Shown here piece by piece: positions 37,250 to 46,560 of a DNA stretch of 64,000 bases; position 1 is the first letter of the stretch, and every line of letters begins with the position of its first letter. The notes beneath the pieces were generated by a model. That model was not told the origin of the DNA and did not search any database. It saw nothing but the letters and a program-made list of their open reading frames with translations. This stretch comes from Dehalococcoidia bacterium (GTDB lineage Bacteria; Chloroflexota; Dehalococcoidia; Tepidiformales; Tepidiformaceae), in NCBI GenBank assembly GCA_020853755.1, contig JADYYG010000043.1:62001-126000 (forward strand). Reading direction: 5' to 3'. A program made the translations under genes and the position numbers.

Positions 37250-40200
37250 GTGAAGTTCGGTTCGCTCCAGGTTCGCACGCCCGACGGGGATTCGCAGGAA
37301 TTCCCGCTGGACTTGCCGTCCCTCGTGGTTGGCCGCGCCGATGGCAACGGGATCGTCATCGATGACCTCTCAGTGTCGCGCCGCCATGCACGGATTGTCA
37401 TCGAATCTGGCCACCTGCTTATCGAGGACCTCGGTTCGGCCGCCGGCACCTTCGTCGACGGTCACCGCATCGATCCGCACACAACGAACATCGTCGAGGA
37501 CACGCAATCACTGCGCTTCGGCGATGTGCAGGCGCAGTTCTTCCCCGCGCCGGCCATCGCCACAGAAGGTGACCAGCCTGCGGTCGGCCCCGACGGAGCG
37601 CCGCTTGAGGCGATCGAGGAAGCGCCGTCGGCCGCCATCCGCATCCAGGTCACGTCACCGCTGACACCAGTCGAACCGGGGGGCGCGGCATTCGCAACTG
37701 CCGTCATCCAGAACCGCGGCCGCGTGGTCGACCTCGTGACCCTCGGGATAACCGGCATCCCCGCCGCCTGGGTCACCTTCAGCCAGAACACCCTCGCCAT
37801 CGTTCCCGGCACGCGCGAGAACGTGTCGATCATCATCCAGCCGCCGGTGTCGCCGGATTCGCTCGCCGGGGAGTACGACTTCGGCGTCGTCGTGAACTCG
37901 GGCGAACACGAGCGTGAGGGCGTCGACTTCGGCAAGCTTGTGGTCGAACCGTTCGAAGCAACGACCCTGAGCGTGGCGCCCGTACGCAGCCGCCGCGACT
38001 TCAACCTGACCGCGAAAAACAACGGCAACGCACTCGTCAGCTACACCCTCTCCGGGCTCGACGATGAGGGTGCGTTCCTTTACGACTTCCCGAGCCCGTC
38101 GATCGAGCTGCCTCCCGGGCGCGAGGTTCGCGTCCCGTTCCGGGTCCGAAAGCGGAGCCGAAAGCTCTTTGGGCGGACGACTGCCCAGCCGTACCGCATC
38201 ATCGCGACGCCCGCCGCCGGCGGCACAACGACGGCGGATTCGCCAGGGCAGTTGCTCGTCCAGCCCCCGCTCGAACGGTGGAAATGGCCGCTGGCGCTCC
38301 TCCTGCTGCTGGCCGCACTCGCCATTGCCTTCTGGATTTCGTGGATCTACCGCGACCAGATCCCGACGTGGATCCCATGGTCGACGAAGACGACCGCCGC
38401 CGCTGCGGGCAACCCGGAGGCTGCCTACGCCGGCGTCCACATGTGCGACAAATCGCAGGAAGAACGCGATAAATCGCTGGCCAAGGTGAAGCCTTTGCCT
38501 GCAGGTTCGACGGGCGCGCCGCTGTTCGCCCAGAACAACCCGGCGTGGGCGAAGGAAACGTATGCGAAGGCCGACGACCCGGAGTTCGGGCCAGACTGGT
38601 GCGGCACCACCATCGAGCAGTGCGGCTGCGCGATGACTTCGGTGGCCACCGTGATGGCGATCTTCAATATCCTCACGATGCCCGACGGTTCCCAGTTGAC
38701 TCCGGAGACCGTAAACGCCTGGTTCAACGAAGACGCCCGCAAGACGAGCCGCGGCTGGGTCAGCCGCGGCTACATCTATGGCGACGTCATCTGGACCGCC
38801 GCGAACGAGCTTTCGGGCCAGATAGCCAAATCGAAGCCGGGCAGCCCGACACTGCGGTTCGCCGGCTTCGGCGTCGGCTCGGACGAGGAGATCCGTTCCG
38901 AACTGCAGGCCGGGCGCCCAATCGTCCTCGAAGTGCCCGGCCACTACATCGCGGCCGTCGGCCTGGACGGCGACAAGATCCTCATCAACGACCCCTACTA
39001 CGCCGACCGGAAGACGCTCGACGCCTATAAGGGAAAGGTGAAGAGCTCGGTCAAGTTCGAGCCAAGCAGCGACCTCGCGGCCGTCGCCATCACGGTGCCG
39101 AAAGACCTCCGCGTCCGCATCACCGATAAGCAGGGCAAGATCGTCGGTTCGCTGAACACTGACGAGACGACCTCACCAGCGCCCGTGGGCATCGATGGAG
39201 CGTACCTTTCGAGCCGGGACGCATGGCGTGACCCCACCTGCGTCGAAAGTCCGCCGCCAACTGGCGCGGGCACGACGACCATCTTCCTGCCGGGCAACAA
39301 GGACGATTACCGCATCGAAGTCGTGAACCCGAGCAGTGGCGGCACGAGTGTGGCCATTCACAGTTACGACCAGGACGGCCAGGCGAGCGTCGAGACGCGC
39401 GATTCCACGGGACTCTCGGTCATCGGCATGTCCTATGACCCGGCGAAATCGGGCGTGGACCTGCAGGTCATCCAGGGCACACCGCCGGGCAGTGCGACCA
39501 CCCCGGCCGGCGCTTCGGGGACACCCACGCTCCCGGGCGGCGGCGTCCCTGGCGGCGGCGGGAACGTCATCCCGAACCCTTCCGCCACCACGCCAACTCC
39601 GGGGGTAACCCCGAGCGCCACGCCAACGAAGAAGCCCGTACCGACGCCCACGCCAGTCCCGCCTGCCGCGGTGACCGTGAAGTGCGACGTCGTCTACCAG
39701 GCCTCGCCGCCGAGCGCCGGCGTCACCTGCACCGGGTCCGTGACTGGCACTTCCACGACCACCCGCTGGAGCATCAATGGGCTGCCGGCGCCGGTGCCGC
39801 CCGGGTCGACGGCGTTCTCCACCACGTTCACCACGGATACAGCCGCAACCGTGGAAATGACCGCCTGCAACGTCACCGTCTGCAAGACGGGCTCGACGCC
39901 GGTCGTCGTGAAGTTCAGCACACCGACACCGACACCTTCCGGGACACCGGTCCCGGGCACGCCAACGCCCACGCCAACCATCGCCGTCGCCGGGCCGCCG
40001 CCGACGGTAAACGTGACCTGCCTGGCAACACCGTCGGGGTCAGGCAACCAGATCGACTGCACCACCTCGTTCGTCGAGGCCTACAACACCATCCTCTGGA
40101 CGACGACGGGGCCGGCCTCGCCCACGAGCGACTTCAGTGGCGCGAAGTACTTCACGACGTACGGCCCGGCCACGGGCACAATCACCGTGCAGGCGCAGGT

Positions 40201-40582
40201 TTGCTACAACTCCGTGTGCACCACGTCGAACGTCGCGAGCGTGCAATTGGGCCAGGTGCCGCCGCCGCCGCCATCACCAATGGTCAGCGTCATCGATTCC
40301 GACCTCTGCGGTATCCAGATTGACCCATTCAATCCTGCGACGATCAGTGGCGTAGTAGCCAACTGGGACAGCTCGAAGCCCATCCCAACTGGCACCATGA
40401 CATGGGTCGCCAACGGCAATCCGATCGGGAGCCAGTCGCTCGTGCCCGGTGAAAACGTGGCGTACCTGACCATCACCTACGGGCAGGTCGGCTTCGGGAT
40501 CCCGTTGACCGTGCAGTACAGCGGCGATCCGAACTGGTTGAGCGGGTCAATGTCCTGTCAGTTCGACGCGAGTCCACCGTAG
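37250..40582 (+). CDS. FHA - membrane - C39-like peptidase protein, paralogue of the preceding gene
   Basis: This 1110-aa protein is a shorter paralogue of the 2447-aa neighbour. It has an N-terminal FHA domain (SRRH at 43-46), the same beta-sandwich tandem, one membrane helix (about 345-366), and a C39-like domain with Cys458 (EQCGCAMTS), His565 (GHYIAAVG) and Asp581 (INDPY). Pro/Thr linkers and a few Ig-like modules follow, including the xVYQASPxxA(G/T)xxC element shared with the neighbour. The GTG start has AGAGGG upstream. The gene ends 3 nt before the AAA+ ATPase of the contractile system, so it is probably co-transcribed with it. Confidence 0.82.
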   Translation: MKFGSLQVRTPDGDSQEFPLDLPSLVVGRADGNGIVIDDLSVSRRHARIVIESGHLLIEDLGSAAGTFVDGHRIDPHTTNIVEDTQSLRFGDVQAQFFPAPAIATEGDQPAVGPDGAPLEAIEEAPSAAIRIQVTSPLTPVEPGGAAFATAVIQNRGRVVDLVTLGITGIPAAWVTFSQNTLAIVPGTRENVSIIIQPPVSPDSLAGEYDFGVVVNSGEHEREGVDFGKLVVEPFEATTLSVAPVRSRRDFNLTAKNNGNALVSYTLSGLDDEGAFLYDFPSPSIELPPGREVRVPFRVRKRSRKLFGRTTAQPYRIIATPAAGGTTTADSPGQLLVQPPLERWKWPLALLLLLAALAIAFWISWIYRDQIPTWIPWSTKTTAAAAGNPEAAYAGVHMCDKSQEERDKSLAKVKPLPAGSTGAPLFAQNNPAWAKETYAKADDPEFGPDWCGTTIEQCGCAMTSVATVMAIFNILTMPDGSQLTPETVNAWFNEDARKTSRGWVSRGYIYGDVIWTAANELSGQIAKSKPGSPTLRFAGFGVGSDEEIRSELQAGRPIVLEVPGHYIAAVGLDGDKILINDPYYADRKTLDAYKGKVKSSVKFEPSSDLAAVAITVPKDLRVRITDKQGKIVGSLNTDETTSPAPVGIDGAYLSSRDAWRDPTCVESPPPTGAGTTTIFLPGNKDDYRIEVVNPSSGGTSVAIHSYDQDGQASVETRDSTGLSVIGMSYDPAKSGVDLQVIQGTPPGSATTPAGASGTPTLPGGGVPGGGGNVIPNPSATTPTPGVTPSATPTKKPVPTPTPVPPAAVTVKCDVVYQASPPSAGVTCTGSVTGTSTTTRWSINGLPAPVPPGSTAFSTTFTTDTAATVEMTACNVTVCKTGSTPVVVKFSTPTPTPSGTPVPGTPTPTPTIAVAGPPPTVNVTCLATPSGSGNQIDCTTSFVEAYNTILWTTTGPASPTSDFSGAKYFTTYGPATGTITVQAQVCYNSVCTTSNVASVQLGQVPPPPPSPMVSVIDSDLCGIQIDPFNPATISGVVANWDSSKPIPTGTMTWVANGNPIGSQSLVPGENVAYLTITYGQVGFGIPLTVQYSGDPNWLSGSMSCQFDASPP

Positions 40583-40585
40583 CCC

Positions 40586-42616
40586 ATGGACGCAGCAGCA
40601 CTTTCCCAGGCAGCCGCGGAGCTTCTCGAAGCCGAGGTTGAACGCCTCCGCGGCCGGGGTGTGCCCGTCGGCGAAGATGACCTGCGCGGGCTTTACATCT
40701 CGGACCAGGAGGCCGACCGCATCCTCCGCCGGGCCGGCGACCCGGGCGAGCCCTCCAGCGCATCGCCGGAGGCGCTCCTGCGCGCCATGGGCGAACCCCT
40801 GGCCCGGCTGACCAGCCTGCTCACGTTGCCGGCGCCCGAGGCTGCCGTCCTCGCGCTCTGCTTCGCAGGCGAAACCGACCCGGAAATCGAACGGCTCATC
40901 GCCTACGTCCAGGACGACGTCTCGCGGAAGCGGCCGCGCGTTGAGGCCTTCTTGCGCCTCTTCTGGGGCGACCTCGTCGCCGCCCAGTCCGCGTTCGACC
41001 GGACAGCGCCCTTGCGCCGTTTCCGGCTGATAGAACTGCACGATGACCCCGGGCAGGCGGCCACGCCGCTGCTTGCGCGCACGGTCACACTCGATCCGCG
41101 CGTCGCCCGCTTCCTGGCCGGAGGGGACAGCCTCGACGAGCGGTTGGCCGGGGCTGCAGCGCTCCACTGCCTCGCCGAATCGCGCGCCTGGCGCGCAGCG
41201 GAACTGCCGCCAATCGACCCGCTCGCGCTGCAACCACGGGCACTCTCACTCCACGGACCGGACGCGACGCGCATCCAGCGCAGTGCAGCCTCTCTCGCCC
41301 AGGCCGCCGGTCTCGATGGCGTCGTCGAAGCCTGGCTCGCGGGGCGCGAACTGGGCCCCGTCGAGGTGTTCGACCGGGCCGCACGAGAAGCCGCGCTCCA
41401 GTCGTTCGCGCTGCTGGTCCACGGCTGCGACGTACTGGACCAGCCAACGCAGGCCGAGGTGTTCGCGGCCGTCGAGTCCTCGCCCGCGCCGTTCGTCATC
41501 CTCGCCTGGCCCGGGGAACCAGCGTGGCACGGGCCCGCGGCCCGGATTGACCGGCCGGACTACGAAGGCCGTCTCGCGGAGTGGCGCGCGAACCTCGAAA
41601 CCACTCCCTGCGCCGGCTCCGTCGCCTCCGAACTCCCCACGATCGCGGGCAAGTTCGAGTTGGACACCGGCGCCATCGAGGCCGCCGTTCTCGGCGCACG
41701 CGGCCTGGCAATCGCCCGCGATGCCGCTTCGCCGGTCATCACGGTAGACGATCTCTACGCCTCGGCACGGGCGCGTTCGGCGCCTATCCTCAGCAGCCTC
41801 GCCGGCAAAGTCGCGGAACGGAAGCGCTGGGAAGACCTCATCCTCGAACCGGATCCGTTGGCCCAACTTCACGAGATATGCGGGATGGTCGAACACCGTC
41901 ACCGCGTCTACGACGAATGGGGCTTCGGCAAGAAGCTCTCGAACGGCAAGGGCGTCGTCTCTCTGTTCGCCGGGCAGTCCGGCACGGGAAAGACGATGAG
42001 CGCGGGGGTGATCGCTGCCGAACTTGGCCTCGACCTCTACAAGATCGACCTCAGCGGCGTTGTCTCCAAGTACATCGGCGAAACCGAGAAGAACCTCGGC
42101 GCTATCTTCCGGGACGCCTCCCTTTCGAACGCAATCCTGTTTTTCGACGAGGCAGATGCGCTCTTCGGCAAACGGTCGGAGGTGCGCGACGCCCACGACC
42201 GCTACGCGAACATCGAGACGGCCTACCTCCTCCAGCAGATTGAGGAATACGCCGGGCCGGTCATCCTTTCGACCAACCTGAAATCGAACCTCGATGAAGC
42301 GTTCCTCCGGCGCATGCACTTCGTCATCGATTTTCCGATGCCGGAAGAGCCGTACCGGCTGCGGATCTGGCGCAGCCTCGTCCCTGCTGACGCCCCACTC
42401 GGGGACGATGTAGATTTCGCGTTCCTCTCCCGCCAATTCCGGATCAGCGGAGGCAACATTCGAAACATCGTCCTGGCTGCCGGGTTCCTCGCCGCCCGGG
42501 ATGGGAATCTCATGACGATGAAGCATTTTATCCAGGGAACGCGCCGCGAGTTTCAGAAGCTCGGCCGGATGGTGACCGAGGCCGACTTCGGGGAGTACAT
42601 GCGCCACCTCGAGTGA
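40586..42616 (+). CDS. eCIS-associated AAA+ ATPase (Afp15/Pvc15-like)
   Basis: The 676-aa protein has an all-helical N-terminal region and one C-terminal AAA+ domain: Walker A GQSGTGKT (residues 463-470), Walker B ILFFDEADALFG (Asp521-Glu522) and a sensor region STNLKSNLDEAFLRRM. AAA+ proteins of this kind are conserved in eCIS clusters (Pvc15, Afp15), where they are thought to help assembly or cargo handling. It sits 3 nt after the FHA/C39 gene and upstream of the DUF4157 gene, which ties the FHA proteins to the contractile locus. Confidence 0.9.
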   Translation: MDAAALSQAAAELLEAEVERLRGRGVPVGEDDLRGLYISDQEADRILRRAGDPGEPSSASPEALLRAMGEPLARLTSLLTLPAPEAAVLALCFAGETDPEIERLIAYVQDDVSRKRPRVEAFLRLFWGDLVAAQSAFDRTAPLRRFRLIELHDDPGQAATPLLARTVTLDPRVARFLAGGDSLDERLAGAAALHCLAESRAWRAAELPPIDPLALQPRALSLHGPDATRIQRSAASLAQAAGLDGVVEAWLAGRELGPVEVFDRAAREAALQSFALLVHGCDVLDQPTQAEVFAAVESSPAPFVILAWPGEPAWHGPAARIDRPDYEGRLAEWRANLETTPCAGSVASELPTIAGKFELDTGAIEAAVLGARGLAIARDAASPVITVDDLYASARARSAPILSSLAGKVAERKRWEDLILEPDPLAQLHEICGMVEHRHRVYDEWGFGKKLSNGKGVVSLFAGQSGTGKTMSAGVIAAELGLDLYKIDLSGVVSKYIGETEKNLGAIFRDASLSNAILFFDEADALFGKRSEVRDAHDRYANIETAYLLQQIEEYAGPVILSTNLKSNLDEAFLRRMHFVIDFPMPEEPYRLRIWRSLVPADAPLGDDVDFAFLSRQFRISGGNIRNIVLAAGFLAARDGNLMTMKHFIQGTRREFQKLGRMVTEADFGEYMRHLE

Positions 42617-42681
42617 CAATTCGGGGGATCTGCCCCCACCAAACACCGCGCGCGGGAGTATGATGCCCGCGAGGAGACAAG

Positions 42682-43566
42682 ATGGCCGACTACCAATTGC
42701 CGCAGTACGACTCCGTCAGGAAGCCTCAGACCGCAGAAGCGCGCGGTCTCGAGAAGACCTCAGCCCCTCCGCAGCACCCGCTCGTCAGCCTGCAGGCGCG
42801 CGCCGGCAACCAGGCCGTCGCACGCATGGTGCAGCGCCACGGCGCCGGCGAGGAATCGCTCCAGATGAAGCACGACCTTTCCGTCCAGCGCGAGGAAGAG
42901 GCCGAGGCCGAAGAGGAAGAGCTTCAGATGAAGCACGACCCTTCGATCCAGCGTGAGGAAGAGGCCGAGGCCGAAGAGGAAGAGCTTCAGATGAAGCACG
43001 ACCCTTCGATCCAGCGCGAGGAAGAGGCAGAGGCCGAAGAGGAAGAGCTTCAGATGAAGCACGATCCTTCTATCCAGCGTGAGGAAGAGGCCGAGGCCGA
43101 AGAGGAAGAGCTTCAGATGAAGCACGACCCCACGCCGCAGGTCGGCCTCGAAGGCGGTCCCGTCGGCGACAGTATCGAAAGCCAGATCAACGGCATGCGC
43201 GGGGCCGGATCGAGTGTGCCCGATGGCATTCGTTCGCAGATGGAAGAGGCCACCGGGACGGACCTCAGCGGCGTGCGCGTCCACCAGGACAAGGACTCGG
43301 ACACACTGAACCGCCAGCTTACGGCAAAGGCCTTCACCACCGGGAATGACATCTTCCTGCGCTCCGACGCCAGCACCGGCGACAGCCACCTCATGGGCCA
43401 TGAACTGGCCCACGTAGTCCAGCAGAGTTCGGGACGCACGAGCGCCGGGGGCAATGGCATGTCAGCTGGCGCGGCGAATGACCCGCTGGAACACGAGGCT
43501 GACCAGCTGGCAGACGCCGTCCTCTCTGGCAACGCCCAGCGCCGCGCCGAAGAAATGGTCCCCTAG
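42682..43566 (+). CDS. DUF4157 (eCIS core domain) protein with acidic tandem repeats
   Basis: This 294-aa protein has the short N-terminal element GNQAVARMVQR seen in many eCIS-associated proteins. A run of four 21-aa repeats (LQMKHDPSIQREEEAEAEEEE) and a partial fifth follows. The C-terminus is a DUF4157 domain with the zincin-like motif HELAH (240-244) in LMGHELAHVVQQSSG. DUF4157 is a marker domain of eCIS loci, often on cargo or cargo-related proteins. It may be a metallopeptidase effector, but the third zinc ligand is not evident. ATG 42682 has GAGGAGA upstream. Confidence 0.88.
   Translation: MADYQLPQYDSVRKPQTAEARGLEKTSAPPQHPLVSLQARAGNQAVARMVQRHGAGEESLQMKHDLSVQREEEAEAEEEELQMKHDPSIQREEEAEAEEEELQMKHDPSIQREEEAEAEEEELQMKHDPSIQREEEAEAEEEELQMKHDPTPQVGLEGGPVGDSIESQINGMRGAGSSVPDGIRSQMEEATGTDLSGVRVHQDKDSDTLNRQLTAKAFTTGNDIFLRSDASTGDSHLMGHELAHVVQQSSGRTSAGGNGMSAGAANDPLEHEADQLADAVLSGNAQRRAEEMVP
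42859..43128 (+). repeat. 63-bp direct repeats encoding 21-aa acidic units
   Basis: Four near-identical 63-bp units and a partial fifth run in frame through the DUF4157 gene. Each encodes LQMKHD-(P/L)S(I/V)QR followed by a Glu/Ala-rich stretch. Copies differ mainly at synonymous positions. In-frame units of this size allow length change without frameshift. Confidence 0.93.
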
Positions 43567-43581
43567 GCCCGCCAGTCCCGC

Positions 43582-44397
43582 ATGTTCAACGACGTCGACG
43601 AGACCCTGAAGCAACACCTCATCGCGGATCTCCCGATCGCTCCGGGCGAAGTCGACGTGTCTTTCGAACGGCCGACGCGGGAGTGGAGCGGGCGTCTCAC
43701 ACGGCCGACGCTGAACTGTTTCCTCTACGACATCCGTGAGCGCACGGCCTTCCGCGACGACACCATGCTTCGCCAGAAAAACGCTAACGGCAGCTACAGG
43801 ATGCGCGTCCCAGCTCGCCGCATCGACCTCAGCTACATGATCACCGCGTGGACAAGGGAACCCGAGGACGAACACCGCATCCTCGCCCGCGTGCTTGGCA
43901 GCATGTTCCGAACCGGTGAGTTCCCACCGGAACGGCTGCAGGGGGCGTTGATTGACTCGGAGTACCCGCTCGTTGCCCGCATTGCCCCCGGCGACCACCT
44001 GACGAAGCCGGCGGACCTCTGGGGCGTCCTCGACAACGAACTGCACACGGGCGTCGTATGGATCATCACCGCCCCGCTCGACGCCTTCGCGCCAATCGAA
44101 GGCCCGCTCGTCACCACGCGCGAACTGCGCACCGGCGCGCTCGCGGAGGAATGGCGGGAAACCTCCATCCAGATCGCCGGGGTTGTGCGCCCCAAAGGCG
44201 ACCTGGCGGGCGCAGTGTCCGGGGTGCGCGTTTCCATGGACGGGACGGCGTTTGTGGCGATCACCGGCGACGACGGCCGTTACGCATTCCCAGGCGTGCC
44301 ACCCGGTTCACGCGTTCTTCGCTTCGAAACAAGTGACGGCCAGAGGGGCGAAAAGGCGGTCACCGTGCCCGGCCCCACCTACGACATAGAACTGTAA
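43582..44397 (+). CDS. DUF4255 (Pvc16-like) protein with C-terminal CarboxypepD_reg-like domain
   Basis: The 271-aa protein has an N-terminal DUF4255 domain (residues about 1-185; VDETLKQHLIADLPIAPGEVDVSFERPT, RIDLSYMITAW). In eCIS and related phage tails this is the cap or terminator protein that closes the sheath and tube (Pvc16/Afp16). A C-terminal beta-sandwich (about 195-271; AVSGVRVSMDGTAFVAITGD, DGRYAFPGVPPGS) of the CarboxypepD_reg type is appended. That addition is not part of the minimal cap. The gene is 15 nt after the DUF4157 gene. Confidence 0.85.
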   Translation: MFNDVDETLKQHLIADLPIAPGEVDVSFERPTREWSGRLTRPTLNCFLYDIRERTAFRDDTMLRQKNANGSYRMRVPARRIDLSYMITAWTREPEDEHRILARVLGSMFRTGEFPPERLQGALIDSEYPLVARIAPGDHLTKPADLWGVLDNELHTGVVWIITAPLDAFAPIEGPLVTTRELRTGALAEEWRETSIQIAGVVRPKGDLAGAVSGVRVSMDGTAFVAITGDDGRYAFPGVPPGSRVLRFETSDGQRGEKAVTVPGPTYDIEL

Positions 44398-44449
44398 CCT
44401 CACAGTTCCGAATAAATCCCGCGGCAATGGCCGAACGGGCCAAAATCGT

Positions 44450-44480
44450 TTGCACCAGTGAACCGTTTCGGTGCTAATAT
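44450..44480 (+). promoter_or_regulatory. Candidate sigma70-type promoter for the sheath/tube genes
   Basis: TTGCAC (44450-44455) and TAATAT (44475-44480) are separated by 19 nt, or by 17 nt if GCTAAT at 44473 is taken as the -10. They lie in the AT-richer 127-bp gap before the sheath gene. A strong ribosome site AAGGAG (44514-44519) follows, 5 nt from the ATG. This would give separate, high expression of the abundant sheath and tube. Confidence 0.5.
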
Positions 44481-44524
44481 ACCGCCGCTCCGGTCTTGTG
44501 CCGCACTACTGAAAAGGAGCCCGC

Positions 44525-46045
44525 ATGCCCACATATCTAACGCCAGGCGTTTACGTCGAAGAGGTCGACAGGGGAACAAAGCCCATTGAGGGTGTGGGGA
44601 CGGCGGTCGCAGCCTTCCTCGGCATCGCTGAGAAGGGCCCCGTTGGCAAGGCCACCATGGTCGCGAACTGGACCCAGTTCGTCACCACCTTCGGCGGCTT
44701 CATCCCGGGCGCCTACCTGGCACACGCCGTCTATGGTTACTTCAACAACGGCGGCACGCTCGCCTACGTCGTCCGCATCGGCGGCGAAGCCGAAGGCGGC
44801 GCCGCCCCGCAGCCGCAGGCGCAGCTGACCGCGAAGGGTGGCCAGGCCACCATCAAGGCGCTCCCCAAGCCGGGCGCTCCGGAAGGCGTCAGCGTCAGCG
44901 TCACCGCTGGTGACGACGACAGCTTCACCATCACCGTGAAAGCCGGCACAACCGAAGAGAAGTTCGAAGGGCTCAACCTGAGCAAGGGCGCGAAGAACGC
45001 GTTCGATGTCGTGAACAAGGGCTCCACCCTCGTCCAGCTCGAGGAACTCAAGGTCACGGGCCTCAACCTTGCCGAGCGCGCTCCGGCGCCGGGCACCTAC
45101 CCGCTGGCGCTGCCGTCTTCAACGACCACGGCGCTCGTGCCGGTGACCCCGGCCGATTACGAGGGCGATGTCACCCAGCGTGACGGCCTCGGCGGCCTCG
45201 AAGCGGTCGACGAAATCACGATGGTCCTCGCCCCGGATGCGATGGCCGCCTACAAGGCGGGCATCCTCGATATGGACGGCCTCAAGGCCATCCAGCTCGG
45301 GATGATCGCTCACTGCGAACGGATGGGTGACCGGGTCGCCATCATCGACGCCCCGCCGGACCTCAATGCACAGGAAGTGCAGGATTGGCGAATGAACGTC
45401 GCCGGGTACGATTCCAAGTACGCCGCGATGTACTACCCGTGGATCAACGTCGCCGACCCGACGCCGAACGCGCCGTCGACGACGATCAGCATCCCGCCCT
45501 CCGGCCACATCGCGGGCGTCTGGGCCCGCAATGACACGGAACGCGGCGTGCACAAGGCGCCCGCCAACGAAGTCATTCGCGGCGTCATCTCGCTGCCGAT
45601 CAACCTGACCAACTCCGAGCAGAGCGTCCTGAACCCGAACGGCGTCAACTGCCTGCGCGTGTTCGCCGGCCGCGGTATCCGCATCTGGGGCGCCCGCACG
45701 CTTTCGAGCGACGCCTCCTGGCGATACCTCTCGGTGCGCCGCCTGTTCAATTACGTCGAGAAGTCGATCGAACGCGGCACCCAGTGGGCCGTCTTCGAGC
45801 CCAACGACCAGATGCTCTGGAGCAAGATGCGGCGCGACATCAACGCCTTCCTCAAGAATGTCTGGCGCGAGGGCGCGCTCTTCGGCGCAACCCCCGAGCA
45901 GGCGTTCTTCGTCAAGTGCGACGAGGAGAACAACCCGCAGGAGACGCGTGACGTCGGCCAGTTGATCATCGATATCGGCATTGCCCCGGTGAAACCCGCC
46001 GAATTCGTCATCTTCCGCATCGGCCAGTACGCGCCGGAAGTCTAA
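44525..46045 (+). CDS. Contractile sheath protein
   Basis: This 506-aa protein is a phage-tail/eCIS sheath protein. It opens with the hallmark PTYLTPGVYVEEVDRGTKPIEGVGTAVAAFLG. The C-terminal conserved region includes SLPINLTNSEQSVLNPNGVNCLR, GIRIWGARTLSSDASWRYLSVRRLFNYVEKSIERGTQW and a final DIGIAPVKPAEFVIFRIGQ. Sheath subunits surround the inner tube and contract to drive it into the target. Length and motifs fit Pvc2-4/Afp2-4. Only one sheath gene is present. Confidence 0.97.
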   Translation: MPTYLTPGVYVEEVDRGTKPIEGVGTAVAAFLGIAEKGPVGKATMVANWTQFVTTFGGFIPGAYLAHAVYGYFNNGGTLAYVVRIGGEAEGGAAPQPQAQLTAKGGQATIKALPKPGAPEGVSVSVTAGDDDSFTITVKAGTTEEKFEGLNLSKGAKNAFDVVNKGSTLVQLEELKVTGLNLAERAPAPGTYPLALPSSTTTALVPVTPADYEGDVTQRDGLGGLEAVDEITMVLAPDAMAAYKAGILDMDGLKAIQLGMIAHCERMGDRVAIIDAPPDLNAQEVQDWRMNVAGYDSKYAAMYYPWINVADPTPNAPSTTISIPPSGHIAGVWARNDTERGVHKAPANEVIRGVISLPINLTNSEQSVLNPNGVNCLRVFAGRGIRIWGARTLSSDASWRYLSVRRLFNYVEKSIERGTQWAVFEPNDQMLWSKMRRDINAFLKNVWREGALFGATPEQAFFVKCDEENNPQETRDVGQLIIDIGIAPVKPAEFVIFRIGQYAPEV

Positions 46046-46071
46046 TTCACACACACTGAGGAGACGTAGCT

Positions 46072-46530
46072 ATGGCTGCAACCAACGACGGCCTTACCGG
46101 CGACCCGATGATCGGCGCCCACTTCGAAGTTTCGGTGGGTGCGATTACCGGCTATTTCACTGAGGTCTCGGGGCTCGGCTCCGAATCCGAAGTGGTCGAT
46201 CACAAGATCATCGCAAAAGGCGCCAAGGAATCCATCATCCGAAAGATCCCTGGCCGCCTGAAGTGGGGGGACATCACCCTCAAGCGCGGGATCACCAAGA
46301 ACCTGGACTTCTACAACTGGCGCAAGCAGGTTGAACAGGGCCAGGTCGAAGCCGCCCGCCTCGATGGCACGATCATCATGTACGACCAGACCATGACGGC
46401 TGTCGCCGAGTGGACCTTCACCAAGGGCTGGCCGTCCAAGATCGGCGGACCGTCGCTCTCCGCGGACGGCAACGCAGTCGGCATCGAAGACCTGACCATC
46501 GTCCACGAAGGCATCAAGCGGGTGAAGTAA
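46072..46530 (+). CDS. Inner tube protein (Pvc1/Hcp-like)
   Basis: The 152-aa protein matches eCIS tube proteins: GAHFEVSVGAITGYFTEVSGLGSE, the HKIIAKGAKESIIRKIPGRLKWGDITLKRGITKNLDFYNW block and a final IEDLTIVHEG. Subunits stack as hexameric rings inside the sheath. A GAGGAG lies 8 nt before ATG. It follows the sheath gene by 26 nt and is itself followed by an intrinsic terminator, so it is probably the last gene of the high-expression unit. Confidence 0.96.
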   Translation: MAATNDGLTGDPMIGAHFEVSVGAITGYFTEVSGLGSESEVVDHKIIAKGAKESIIRKIPGRLKWGDITLKRGITKNLDFYNWRKQVEQGQVEAARLDGTIIMYDQTMTAVAEWTFTKGWPSKIGGPSLSADGNAVGIEDLTIVHEGIKRVK

Positions 46531-46560
46531 GCCCTGCCGGGCGAATGGAGACCCATACCG

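Noticed and set aside
42624-42670. GGGGG / CCCCC stem and CGCGGG / CCCGCG stem before the DUF4157 gene
   Set aside because: Both are short GC palindromes without T-runs, expected by chance in this composition; the TATGAT inside is too weak to call.
42859-43128. Direct repeats considered as a CRISPR array
   Set aside because: The units abut without spacers, are multiples of three, and encode an in-frame protein repeat.
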